This document shows, in pieces, positions 10,736-20,870 of a DNA stretch of 64,000 nt (its first letter is position 1; each line of letters starts with the position of its first letter). Source of the DNA: Myxocyprinus asiaticus (taxonomy: Eukaryota; Chordata; Actinopteri; Cypriniformes; Catostomidae); contig NC_059347.1 in assembly GCF_019703515.2 (NCBI RefSeq), forward strand, positions 23,055,501 through 23,119,500, given 5' to 3'. The translations under genes were made by a program, and so were the position numbers. The notes below the pieces were generated by a model. It was not told the DNA's origin. It made no database searches and saw nothing but the letters and a program-made list of their open reading frames with translations.

Positions 10736-11928
10736 CACTGATCAGCCACAACATTAAAATCACTGACAGGTGAAGTGAATAACATTTATTATCTTGTTAC
10801 AATGGCACCTGTCAAGAGGTGGGATATATTAGGCAGCAAGTGAAAAGTCAGTTCTTGAATTTCACATGTTGGAAGCAGGAAAAATGGGCAAGTGTAAGGA
10901 TCTGAGCAACTTTGACAAGGGCCAAAATGTGATGACTAGATGACTGGGTCAGAGCATCTCTAAAATGGCAAGTCTTGTGGGGTATTCCCGGTATACAGTG
11001 GTTAGTATCTACCAAAAGTGGTCCAAGAAAGGACAACTGGTGAACCAGCGACAGGGTCATGGGCGCTCAAGGCTCACTGATGCGCTGATGGTTCCGATCC
11101 CACAGAAGAGCTACTGTAGCACAAATTGCTGAAAAACTTAATTCTGGCCTGATAGAAAGGTGTCAGAACACACAGTGCATTGCAGCTTGCTGCGTATGGG
11201 GCTGCATAGCTGTAGACCGGTCAGATTGCCCATTCTGACCCCTGTCCACCACCGAAAGTGTCAACAATGGGCACATGAGCATCATAACTGGACCTTGGAG
11301 CAATGGAAGAAGGTGGCCTGATCTAATGAATCCCATTTTCTTTTAGATCATGTGGACGGCCGGGTGTGTGTGCGTCGTTTACCTGGGGAAGAGATGACAG
11401 CAGGATGCACCATGGGAAGGAGGCAGACTGGCAGAGGCAGTGTGATGCTCTGGGCAATGTTCTGCTGGGAAACCTTGGGTCCTAGCATTCATGTGGTTGT
11501 TACTTTGAAACGTACCACCTGCCTAAAGATTGTTGCTAACCACATATACCCCTTCATGGCAACTATATTTCCTGATGGCAGTGACCTGTTTTAGCAGGAT
11601 AATGCGCCCTGCCATGCCGCAAAAATTGTTCAGGATTGGTTTGAGGAACGTGACAAAGAGTTCAAGGTGTTGACTTGGCCTCCAAATTCCCCAGATCTCA
11701 ATCTGACTGAGCATCTATGGGATGTGCTGGACCAACAAGTCTGATTCATGGAGGCCCCACCTTGCAGGACTTAAAGGATCTGCTGCTAATGTCTTGGTGC
11801 CAGATACCACAGGACACCTTCAGAGGTCTTGTGGAGTCCATAACTCGATGGGCCATAGCTGTTTTGGTGGCAAGAGGGGTACCTACACAATATTAGGCAG
11901 GTGGTTTTAATGTTGTGGCTGATCAGTG
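10736..11928 (+). mobile_element. Tc1/mariner transposon, DD36E type, complete but dead
   Basis: The termini are CACTGATCAGCCACAACATT at 10736 and its inverse ending at 11928, with TA duplicated at 10734-10735 and 11929-11930. The transposase is readable on the + strand with several frame breaks. One long piece (11352-11594) shows GRGSVMLWAMFCW and stops at a TAG (11592-11594) directly before QDNAPCHA. The catalytic Asp is GAT at 11598 and the catalytic Glu is GAG at 11709 in PDLNLTEHLWD. That leaves 36 residues between them, the spacing of the DD36E (Incomer) family rather than the DD34E of Tc1 and Sleeping Beauty. It sits inside L1 copy A, and copy B (near 48330) shows the empty site. Confidence 0.88.
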
Positions 11929-12032
11929 TATATGCGGCAACATCTCTAAACACACCAAAGCATGATCGAAACTAAAATGTTCCCAATTGAGCAATCAGTG
12001 GCAAATGGAATTAGTGACTTAGTGAAAAAAAA

Positions 12033-12051
<19 letters not shown>

Positions 12052-12081
<30 letters not shown>
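12052..12081. repeat. A-run and (TA)n microsatellite
   Basis: A run of about 25 A from 12025 is followed by (TA)n. The L1 copy B has an expanded (AT)n at the matching place (48428-48490), so the repeat existed in the L1 ancestor or is a shared mutable site. Confidence 0.9.
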
Positions 12082-12087
<6 letters not shown>

Positions 12088-12099
12088 TTTTTTTTAATT

Positions 12100-12560
12100 T
12101 ATTTTTTTACTAGAGTAAATCCAAAGTCTTTCTTGGAAGTCAGTTTACTGTCAGCCATCTTTGGAATGCTCTTGGGAGACTATTTCCAGCCATGCCAGTG
12201 CAGCTCCTATCTACTTGAATGGGGAAACACAGAAATCTCAAAAACGGTTGGTCAAGATTACGATCAAAGAACATATTTCAAATTAAATTTCATCATATTG
12301 AATCATAAATTGTGCTTCTTTACCTCATATTACGCTAAAACACGCAATTTTCCTGGCTTGTATAGATAATGTGCATGTGCAACAGCGAGTTGATTGACAG
12401 GCAATGTCTGTATCTAAAAGATGATTGGCTCTTTTACCTGTAAGGTGGGACTTCAGTTCTACATCCGTTGACCGTTGGGCACTAGAGCTCTTGGTTGGGT
12501 GTTCCAATTTATCCCATTCATTTAAATAGAAGTAGCCTGTCTCTGCTAAATAGTCTCTGG
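12100..12560. repeat. Dispersed repeat, copy 1 (also at 37380-37800 and, degraded, 18590-19170)
   Basis: Shared blocks include CTCGG/CTCTTGGGAGGCTATTT-type sequence, 'catgccagtgcagctcctat', 'ggttggtcaagattacgatc', 'ttgacaggcaatgtctgta' and 'aaaagatgattggctctttt'. The two good copies are similar over about 400 bp. No protein is encoded. It interrupts L1 copy A between the endonuclease part and the (TA)n tract. I could not define termini or a target duplication, so the class is unknown. Confidence 0.8.
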
Positions 12561-12589
12561 TTAATCTTATGAACTGATAATTCATAACC

Positions 12590-13210
12590 AGTCAGGAGGT
12601 AGTCCCTCCCAGATGGATTCAGAAGTCTCCAAATGTCTGTAAGACCAAGATTTTTACACATCCTCTGTAATGTCAACGTTGCTAAGGGTCTACACACTTA
12701 TGCATCACTATGATCAAGGACCGGATCATTTAAAAGATTGAAGTCTCCACCCAAAACCATATAATGGAAGATCCCAACTGCTTGTAACTTCCCCTCAAGA
12801 TCTATAAAATAGTTCTTATCATCAGCATTGGGTGCATAAATATTAGCCAAAATAAGATTTTTCCCCTGTATTACAGCAAAAACAATAATGACTCTTCCTA
12901 AATTATCTTTACTCTGTTTGAGACAATTAAATTGTAAATGCTTATTATCAGTGTGATGACTCCCCTGCTCGAACCAGCATTGCAAAACACATGCCCACCC
13001 CATGCTCTACCAAGTTTTTCAGCTTCCTGTGAAGAAAGGTGAGTTTCTTGAGGAACACTATATCAGTTTTTTGTATCGCTTAAGAAAAGATGCAACCTTC
13101 CTTCTTTTTATAGGGTGCCCCAGCCCATTAACATTCCACGTGGAGAGAAACATTTTATCTATATTAAAGTATGACATATTGACATGCAAAGAAAAAAGGT
13201 ATACCCAAGG
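12590..13210 (-). pseudogene. L1 ORF2 apurinic-type endonuclease domain, copy A
   Basis: The frame 13003-12698 reads RVIIVFAVIQGKNLILANIYAPN and then VLGGDFNLL, the NIYAPN and GGDFN motifs of LINE endonucleases, which nick target DNA to prime reverse transcription. The more N-terminal part continues in another frame to about 13210. The C-terminal end is lost at the repeat near 12560. Confidence 0.85.
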
Positions 13211-13657
13211 CTAAATTATATAGACCACAATTCAACATTGATGTAACCATAAAATACTTAATAACCCACAGAACAGAAAAAAAAGATGCACTTCAACCTC
13301 GCGCTTAACAGTCTCAACTGGTGTCCATCCCCTGGAAATCCGATGGTCCATGCATGCTTACAAGATTTTCCGTGACACTATTGCTACAAGATTACTTCAA
13401 TCCGGTGTTTGTTTGTTTTTTTTCTAAACCGTACAATTGAACTGCACATAAAGGTTTTCAGTGAAACAGGCCCCAGTAAATAACAACATTGAACCCACAA
13501 AATGAACAAATACAGTAAACTCAACAAAAAGTCAGTAAAGGAAAAGAAAAAAAAATACTAAAAAAGAGTAGATCGAGAGAGAGACAGAGGCAGTGGGCAA
13601 CCAACCGAATAACAAACCCTCTCAGACTGCATCAGCAAAATGATTCATACTGCTGAT

Positions 13658-14400
13658 TCAGCGTGGCAAAGCCACCCACTCACTCCATTGATTTATTGAA
13701 GGCCATAGCTTCTCGTGGGCATCCTTGGCATCAATTCTCAGCTTAGTTGGGTAAAGCAATGCGAAGCTCACATCCTGTGCGTGAAGTAAATTCGTACACT
13801 CTTTGAATCTCTCCCGTTTGGCTTGTGTAGCATTGGCAAAGTCCGGAAAAGCCATAATGTTGCCTTTATTCCTCGCTGTACGTAAAACGAAGTCTTTGTC
13901 TGCTGACCGCAGGAATCTTCCCAGAATGGATCGGGGTCTGTCACCCGGCCTGGGAAGCCGACCGATAGCTCTGTGCGCATGCTCTATTTCCAGATGACGG
14001 CCCGCTGTGTCGAACAAATTCAGAATAAGCCCATCCAGGAATCTGACCATATCTTGACCTTCCTTTCCCACAAGGATTCCAATGAAACAAACATTATTAC
14101 ATCTGCTTCAATTTTCCATATCCTCTAGTTTTTCCCACACCTGATCAATATCACTTCTGGTGGCCGGCTGGTTAGTCTGCAGCTCTTTCCGGCTGCTTCC
14201 AGAAACTCAATTCCCTTTTCAGCCTCTTCCATTCTTGTGATCATGTGGAAAGTTTTGACTCCATAGATGTGGTTGCTTGATGTATTTCCATGAGGCCCTC
14301 CATGTCGGTCGAGATTTTCGTAAGCGCTGCATAAATGTTTGCAATATCTTGACCTACATCCTGAGGCACGCTGTCATTCCTAGCCGGACCCATGCCATCT
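13658..14400 (-). pseudogene. L1 ORF1 (nucleic-acid chaperone protein), copy A
   Basis: The frame 14071-13658 reads IEHAHRAIGRLPRPGDRPRS followed by FLRSADKDFVLRTARNKG, the RNA-recognition and C-terminal parts of L1 ORF1 protein. Upstream to about 14400 the minus strand reads as a helical, charged stretch that starts at MGPARNDSVPQDVGQDI and fits the coiled coil, but it is broken by stops and frame changes. ORF1 protein binds element RNA as a trimer. This copy is not intact. Confidence 0.82.
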
Positions 14401-14449
14401 TGCTCTTAAAAGGCGTCAGGCACGTGCGACCATAAATGCTTTTTAATGT

Positions 14450-17400
14450 CCCCACAGGCCAACGTTTTAGAATTGTTCGATATCCTACACTCCCAGCACA
14501 GTTTAACAACCAAAACTAAATCAGTTCTCACCGAGTAATATTGATTGAAAGGATAATTGTTGCAAAGTGTAGCGGAGCTCGCCACTAGGCTGCTTCCACT
14601 CGCATAGCATCACGTGACTCGAAAGATCCATTTTTGATTTAACACCTATTCATGTTCTTAGCTTCATCAAATTTGTGTTCCCTTCTCAGGAACATCTGAG
14701 CTTCATCATGAATGTTGTGAGAATGTCGTTTTACTCACTCATCATCGCCCTCATCACCTTCCTCATCATTTCTGAATCAATAGAGCTCAGTAATAAACAC
14801 TCATGTGAGAGCAAAGTGAATGACCTTTAAAGATTTTCCTCTTTCTTCCTTCCACTCAGAAAAGTCTAACCTTTAAAGGCTGTTTTGTGCTTCCACATTA
14901 ATTCACATTATGGCAAAGCTCATTAATAACTGAGCCTGGCTGAGAGCACGTCTGCCTGCGCTCTCTGGCGAGGGAATCACGTCGCCATAAATCAACACTG
15001 CCTGGCCACAGCCTGGATAATTAAGAAGAAACGCAGTGACTTGTCTGTCGTTTAGAGAAACCTCTTTTTAACGTTCCTCATTTGAGTCAATGTCTCTCAG
15101 CGCAGTTTGGGAACGATTAGAGCTAAGCTGTGCTCTAAATACGAGCTTGTTCATTGAATATTTGAGGGACTGATAGCGATGTCTTGTTCCAATTACTAGC
15201 CTCCAGTGAAAACTCATCTGCATGGCTTCATAGAAAATCAACAGGTGTGTTTTTTGGCAGCACTTCAAGGTTGCAAAGGTTTGTTAGTGGAGGAGAGAAT
15301 TGGTTTTTGGATCCTCCTCCCGAGAGAAGCAGTAGCAGTTAATTTATTGCGGTTCATTCGGCTGCTTGTAAAGAGATGATTATGAAGAGGCAGGTGATTA
15401 ACCTGTTTGACTCTTCAGTGCCCCTTTTGCCCATTAATATAAGTCCTCTGTTTTGTAACGAGCATTGCAAAGCATTTGTTGGGGTTTTGCCTTTTAACAT
15501 ATAAGAAAAAGCAGGATAGAGAGAGGAATGCGTTCAGGACACGTTTTTCCATCTGTAATTGATTGGATCATGAAAAGGCATTGCATCTTGGCATGATCTC
15601 TATATGACAGGTGGTTGGAGGCGAGAAGTTTAGAAATATGAGGGCTTGATGGCATCAGCTGAAAAGGATAGTGGTGCATCCATCAGGAAATTTAAGGGCC
15701 GATTCCGATCACCGATATTTTAACACTCTGATCAGCCGATAAGGATCCAGTTGCTGATTTTTATTTTTATATTGCCCCCTTTTACAAGTTATATGCTGAA
15801 GTTTTATGTTACTGCCTCACACTGTAAAATTACACTCAGTTTATGCTAATAAACTGAGTAAAATGTACATATGCATACTGAATTGGAAACATTTATGAAT
15901 AATTATTTTGTCACTATCAAAGATCATTGTGACATACTGGCAACCATTAAACACCATAAGAGAAACACATACAGCAGAGATACCTTATGTTTAAAGTTAA
16001 ACAGATATTTCCATTACAAGCTTCAAAACTGCTCCGGTGAGAAATCATTAGTATCAATGATTTGTTTACCTTTGGCATTTCCTTGTAATGCAAATCACAA
16101 ATTATTATGCAACTGTATGAAGATGCGGTGCCATCAATGAAGGTTAAACTGTTATTTCTGTTATTAGTGGTATGTTGGAGTGAGTGAAACTGTATCTTCC
16201 GATCCATACATCGTCTGTCGCAACTCACGTTACATCACATATACTCAGATTTGTATTTGTATCTTTATTTGTTGTTTAATTTATTTGTACATCCGTTTGC
16301 AGCATCTTTGTCCTCTCCGTCTCTAACTGTACAGTGGATCAGAATTACCACCATAATGACTCTTGAAAACGGGCACCTTACAATTCATACACATGCAATA
16401 TTATATTTTTTAAAACAAACCGGCATCTGAATTACAGACTGTCTGAAAGTGTAAATTTGCAAATGCTTAGAATTGCAAATAACTCACCCTCCAGTGGCCG
16501 CAATGTCATGCTTTCAGGGCTGAGCAAGTACTCATTCATTAGGGTTGCAGTTTATTGCATGCTGCAATTAAAAAAAGAAAAAAAGAAAAGAAAAGAAAAA
16601 AGATTGGCAGAGATAGTTGAATTATGCACAATATGACCGGGAAGTTAATAGGGGCAATTTTGAATTCATGTTGACTTTAAGTGATGTAAGTATGGACATT
16701 ACCCACAGCACCATGGCTCTGATGTAAACCTGTTGTCTTGTAGTAAAAAGATAATTACAGTGAAAGGCAGCAAAAGGCACCAGACAATCTCCCATAACCA
16801 TCTGTACTGTTTTTCCTCTCACCTCTAAATAAAAGAAAGCAGAATCGATACCCATCAGTTTATCTCCAGCAATGGAATTCTGGGTTCCTGTTAAGCAAAG
16901 CAGTATTAGAAAACCACAAGCTTTACTACGACAGGTAATTTAGGCCTGTCATTTCAAAACAGTCCAACATTTGTCAAAAAAGTGCAAACAGCACCCTGCT
17001 TTACATCAAAGACACTCATTGAATGCTGCGTTGCATTCAATCGGCTATTCAAATGACTGTCATCTCTTGGAAGCCAGACTGACAGGGGATAAACCAAATG
17101 TAAAAACATTCTGCATCGTTCTACAACCTTACAGGCCTGACAGGATTTGGACAAGGGCATTCAGTCAAATCTTGTTTTAAGCTCATCTTTCATGTGTTTG
17201 TCCAGACAGTCAATTGGCTCTTTGCCTTAGAATGAACCTTTGTCACTTGTATTGATTAAGAAGACATATATTTCCTTTGCTAAGCTCATCTAATTGTCTG
17301 TCCGTCTGTCCGTCATTTTTTTTTTTTTTTTTTGCATTTTTGCAAATCTTAAATGCAATGGTATATAAACATGTTAACTATTCAGTACCATATTTTGGCA

Positions 17401-17764
17401 TCTGGTATCATCACTGTACCCTGGTACAGACACACTACTTCTGACTTTTCCACAAAAATAAAATAAAATAAATAATAATAATAATAATAATAATAATACA
17501 AAAAAAATATATATATATATAACAGCAGAGTATAAACATGTGTTTTTCTATAGGAGGTTTTTTTATAGCATGTAGGGAAGTCACAGCTAGTTCCAAAAAT
17601 ATCAAATTTGGAAATGCTTCCATACCATTAGTCTACTAAGCTAATGTCAATGCATTGTAAATAATTAATTTTTTGTTTTACAACAGTCCTCCATATTTTA
17701 GCATTGTGGATATTTTCTTTGTTGATTCATTCGAAAATTAATAGTAAGGATAATGTGCTTTCAG
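14450..17764. other. Intron DNA; part is free of obvious repeats
   Basis: I see no exon or transposase. The stretch about 14640-15480 lacks recognisable repeats and contains homeobox-like AT-core motifs and balanced base composition, which would fit a conserved noncoding element, but conservation cannot be judged here. A poly-T run lies at about 17317-17334 and an (ATA/ATT)n tract at about 17470-17520. The stretch 15695-15800 reads like one end of a 'ccgatccgatactgat'-type fish repeat. Confidence 0.4.
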
Positions 17765-17944
17765 ATCTTTGTGTGGATAGAGAAATGGAGGTGTCCCCCG
17801 AGATGCAGACAGTGGCTGCAGAGTTTCTGGAAGCTGTTTTTGCCATCCTGTCCCCTCTAAACCACCTCCCCAGGGCTTTAACTCAAGTTCTGGAAGGCTA
17901 CCTGGATCAGAGATGCCTCTGGGAACAATTTTATAACCTAACAG
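17765..17944 (+). CDS. kiaa0825: KIAA0825-like gene, coding exon 2 of 7 seen in window
   Basis: The acceptor is AATGTGCTTTCAG (ends 17764) and the donor GTACAA follows 17944. The exon enters with two bases and leaves with one, so its 180 bases carry 59 whole codons. It encodes LCVDREMEVSPEMQTVAAEF, then ILSPLNHLPRALTQVLEGYL, then LWEQFYNLT. This is an amphipathic helical pattern without known catalytic residues. The phase joins exon 1 (Tyr codon) and exon 3 (G|AC, Asp). There is no start codon context; the ATG inside it is an ordinary Met codon. Confidence 0.88.
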
Positions 17945-18590
17945 GTACAATCAAACACAACAGTCTTTGCCATGTTCTGTCCTACATACACTTAGACTTT
18001 AAAAAGACAAATTCTTAGTCAGATATTGCAATTCATAGGATTGTTATAGTCCTGTTGATAACCACAATCATCATGTCCCCCCACTGTGTCCTCAATATAA
18101 AATCTGACCAGCAGGCTGGTCAATGCCATGTGGGAACAGAGGAAGTCCATCATCAAATCAAAGCCATAATTAAACCTTCAGCTGTGTTTTTGATTGCTTA
18201 TATAATTCCATTTCAGCCATGTCTTTTTTTTTTACCCTCTGTAAAATATGAATATTTCCTGTTGTGTTAATGGTCGCCGAATCAAATTACTCATACTGAT
18301 AACAAAACTGCATATTTTTATATAAATTATAGGGGTGCATTGCGATTTTGTAGTGTTATCCTTATTTAAGGTGTTGTCCCTTGAGACTTAATTTACTATG
18401 TCCATAATGCTGGACAACTGCAGAAATGTTGCTTATGTCAAAAGCAAATCTGATTAGTTTGCTAATTTGACTGGTCAGGAATATTATCAGTATTCATTAT
18501 TTTTAGTCAAATCAAAGTCGCTTTATGGAAAGTCCATTCACGCTGCCATTGTCTTGGTAATGGCCCATACGGCTATTTTCTGTGCAGGTT
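17945..18590. other. Intron DNA, no feature recognised
   Basis: The short frames here have no motif and no splice context. A faint match to the dispersed repeat of 12100-12560 begins near 18590. Confidence 0.5.
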
Positions 18591-19170
18591 ATAAGCATAC
18601 AAGTATTTCATACAAGCTCCTATCTATTTATATGTGGAAAGACTGAAATCTCCAAAACTGTTGGTCAAGTTTACATTCCAATTACACTGTATATTTCAAA
18701 TAGGGTTGCACCTGAATCGGTATCCACTCTGATACTGGCGTTTTAAGGTGGATCGGGTATCAGTTCGATGAGCCCGATCCAAATCCTATACTATGTGTTA
18801 GTCATGTTCGTTACTGTCAAGCTCCAAAAATGACATAAAAGAACCATAAAACACAAACTCACACGCTGCACTCACGGCTATTTTTAGAGTACCCCCAATT
18901 AGTATCACACAATGAGATAAAGATATTCTAAACTGATTATGCAAAAAAACAACACTGGTATCGGATCGGGATCAGTAACGGCCGATACTGAAATTTCAGA
19001 TATCGGAATCGGATCGGAAGATAAAAAATGATATCGGTGCATCCCTAATTTCAAATCAGCAGTAAATTGGATTAAAATATTATCATGAATTCTGCTTCTT
19101 TAGCTCAGACTCAGAGCACACAAAACAATTTTTCAGGCTGGTTCAGCTAATGTGCATGTACATTCTAGAG
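18590..19170. repeat. Dispersed repeat, copy 3, degraded and interrupted
   Basis: The blocks 'caagctcctatctatttatatg', 'ctccaaaactgttggtcaag' and, beyond an insertion, 'ttctttagctcagactcaga' and 'aatgtgcatgtacattc' align in order to 12200-12380. The copy is split by the small hAT-type element at 18701-19047. Confidence 0.65.
18701..19047. mobile_element. Small hAT-type MITE, 347 bp
   Basis: The ends are TAGGGTTGCACCTGAATCGG and, inverted, TAGGGATGCACCGATATC. An exact 8-bp duplication ATTTCAAA flanks it at 18693-18700 and 19048-19055. The interior carries repeated 'cggatcggg' and 'cgatactg' motifs and no protein. The 8-bp duplication and the TAGGG ends place it with hAT. Confidence 0.9.
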
Positions 19171-19520
19171 TAAACAAACTATCAAAAAAGGGGATTGGCT
19201 CATTTATGATCCTTCTTGCCATTACAATTTATTCCATTCATTTTCATCACGATTACAATTTCTTCCATTTTTATTTGTATTTTTTTTTCTCGAGTGGTCC
19301 GTCTCTTCCCCCTTATGCTGTCTTTGGTAATATATTGCAATATATCTTCAATGAATTCACCATTCCTTCTCTGAGTAATGTCCTGTGACCGAATATAATA
19401 TTAAGACAAACAGTAAGGTTGTTTTTTACACAGTTTGTGATTCATTTCCTAATGATTTAGAAATGTAGTTTGCATGCAATTATTAAACCTCAATAACTTA
19501 GACTATTCTCTTGGTTCCAG

Positions 19521-19736
19521 ACTCCAGTAAAGAGGAACTCAGCTTGTATAAATGCATCAGATCTATTGTTTGTGGACCCACTAAGAAACTCCTGACCCAC
19601 CTGGTGGGCATGGTGCAGGCGTGTAAGGACCACCCTAGACCCCTGATTAGACTGCACCTACCAGACAATGTACTAAGCAAGGTCCCGAAAGAGTGGAACT
19701 ACACTCCCGAACCAAAGTTTAATGAGACCAACAAGA
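19521..19736 (+). CDS. kiaa0825: KIAA0825-like gene, coding exon 3 of 7 seen in window
   Basis: The acceptor is TCTCTTGGTTCCAG (ends 19520) and the donor is GTATGT at 19737. It encodes DSSKEELSLYKCIRSIVCG, then KLLTHLVGMVQACKDHPRPL, then VPKEWNYTPEPKF. A second possible donor (GTAAAG at 19741) would leave two bases and break the frame with exon 4, so 19736 is preferred: it leaves A, which joins AC of exon 4 to give Asn. The exon keeps the leucine-rich helical character of its neighbours. Confidence 0.9.
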
Positions 19737-19846
19737 GTATGTAAAGTTTAATTAGCAATCATAATCAGTAGTATTTTGTATTTTATTGTTTTTGCTTTGC
19801 TTTGCTTTGCCTTTGTTTTGTTTTTGTATTTGTAATATTTTACTGG

Positions 19847-19885
19847 ATCTATCTATCTATCTGTCTGTCTGTCTGTCTGTCTGTA
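19847..19885. repeat. (ATCT)n/(GTCT)n microsatellite
   Basis: Tetranucleotide units ATCT then GTCT, in the short intron between exons 3 and 4. Confidence 0.9.
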
Positions 19886-19954
19886 AATTGTATTCATTTT
19901 ATATGCTAAAATCAAACCAACTGTTTTGTCAACATTTCTCTCTCTCCTTTTCAG

Positions 19955-20363
19955 ACAGCATGAATCTAGCAATCCAAGCCCTCTCCTTTATCTTCACCCA
20001 TCTTCCGTCAGTTGTAGCCTCCCTCCCTCTACCTGTGCGCTTCCTCTTCACTGTGGCTGAGAAGAGGCTTTCTCAGCATGCTCGGCAGATCAGGTCCTCT
20101 GGCCTACTTCTCTGGGTCTTATTGGGCTGGCTCTGCCAGGATCTGGAGAATGGAGACACCCTGGAGCTACTGACTGCACAGCCCATAGATAGAGCGGCCA
20201 AGGATAGGCTGAGTCTGCTATCAGAGTGTCTGCAGGTTAGCTTGGGCCAGCAGAAAGGTGTGCCCAAGCCTCTGGTCCATAAGGTGCTCCAGGGTCTAGA
20301 GGAGAAGAGGCCCAAATACACCTCCATGCAACTGCAGAAGGCACGAAAGATTTGTAGTGAGAG
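19955..20363 (+). CDS. kiaa0825: KIAA0825-like gene, coding exon 4 of 7 seen in window
   Basis: This is the longest exon seen, 409 bases with 135 whole codons. The acceptor is CTCTCTCTCCTTTTCAG (ends 19954) and the donor is GTGAGA at 20364. It encodes MNLAIQALSFIFTHLPSVVA, SLPLPVRFLFTVAEKRLSQH, GLLLWVLLGWLCQDLENGD, and near its end KRPKYTSMQLQKARKICSE. The order of a helical 'LPLPVRFLF' block, a leucine-rich block and the 'QLQKARK' block is what I recall for the C-terminal part of KIAA0825. It leaves two bases (AG), completed by T of exon 5 to give Ser. Confidence 0.93.
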
Positions 20364-20870
20364 GTGAGATTTTGAAATTGGCATAATGATTAGAGGAATG
20401 CCCCCTTTGAATCTAGCACCTTAAGCCTGGAATAATAAAGTCCATCATCAAGTGTAGTCATGTAAATGATGATGCTAGGCTTTTTCATGTGCTTAAACAG
20501 TTAAAGGGATAATTCAACCAAAAATAAAAATTCTGTCATATGCTACTCACCCTCAAGTTGTTCCAAGTACATATGACTTTCTTTTTTTCTGTGGAACACC
20601 AAAAGAGATGTTAGGCAGCCTCAGTCAACATTCACTTTTATTATGTAAAAAAAAAAAAAAAAATGTAATAAAATTGAATGGTGACTGAGACTAAAATACT
20701 GCCTAATAGACCTTATTCACAGTAGCGCCATATTTGATTTTTGACATGAATGAGAACAAGGCTGTGCGGGATAAAAGTCTCTTCAATGGCTTGCACTGTA
20801 TAAAGCTCTTAAATCACATCTAATGTTACATAATTGATATATATATATATATACTGTATAAAAGAGTATA

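Larger units (their letters stand above)
9545..14440 (-). mobile_element. L1 (Tx1-like) LINE, copy A, heavily interrupted
   Basis: Read on the minus strand from about 14400: ORF1 coiled-coil part, ORF1 RNA-binding part (14071-13658), the ORF2 endonuclease (about 13210-12590), then linker and early RT sequence in pieces down to 9545. Each piece aligns to the second copy at 45490-49350. Three later insertions split it: a 5'-truncated SINE (9597-9917), a Tc1/mariner element (10736-11928) and a dispersed repeat (about 12100-12560). The catalytic RT core and 3' end are not joined to this copy. The neighbouring L1 piece at 8156-9099 has its own target duplication and is a separate insertion. The Tx1-type affinity is from memory and is less certain than L1 itself. 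Confidence 0.85.

Noticed and set aside
19737..19744. Alternative donor GTAAAG at 19741 for exon 3
   Set aside because: Would leave two bases and break the frame with exon 4; the donor at 19737 keeps it.
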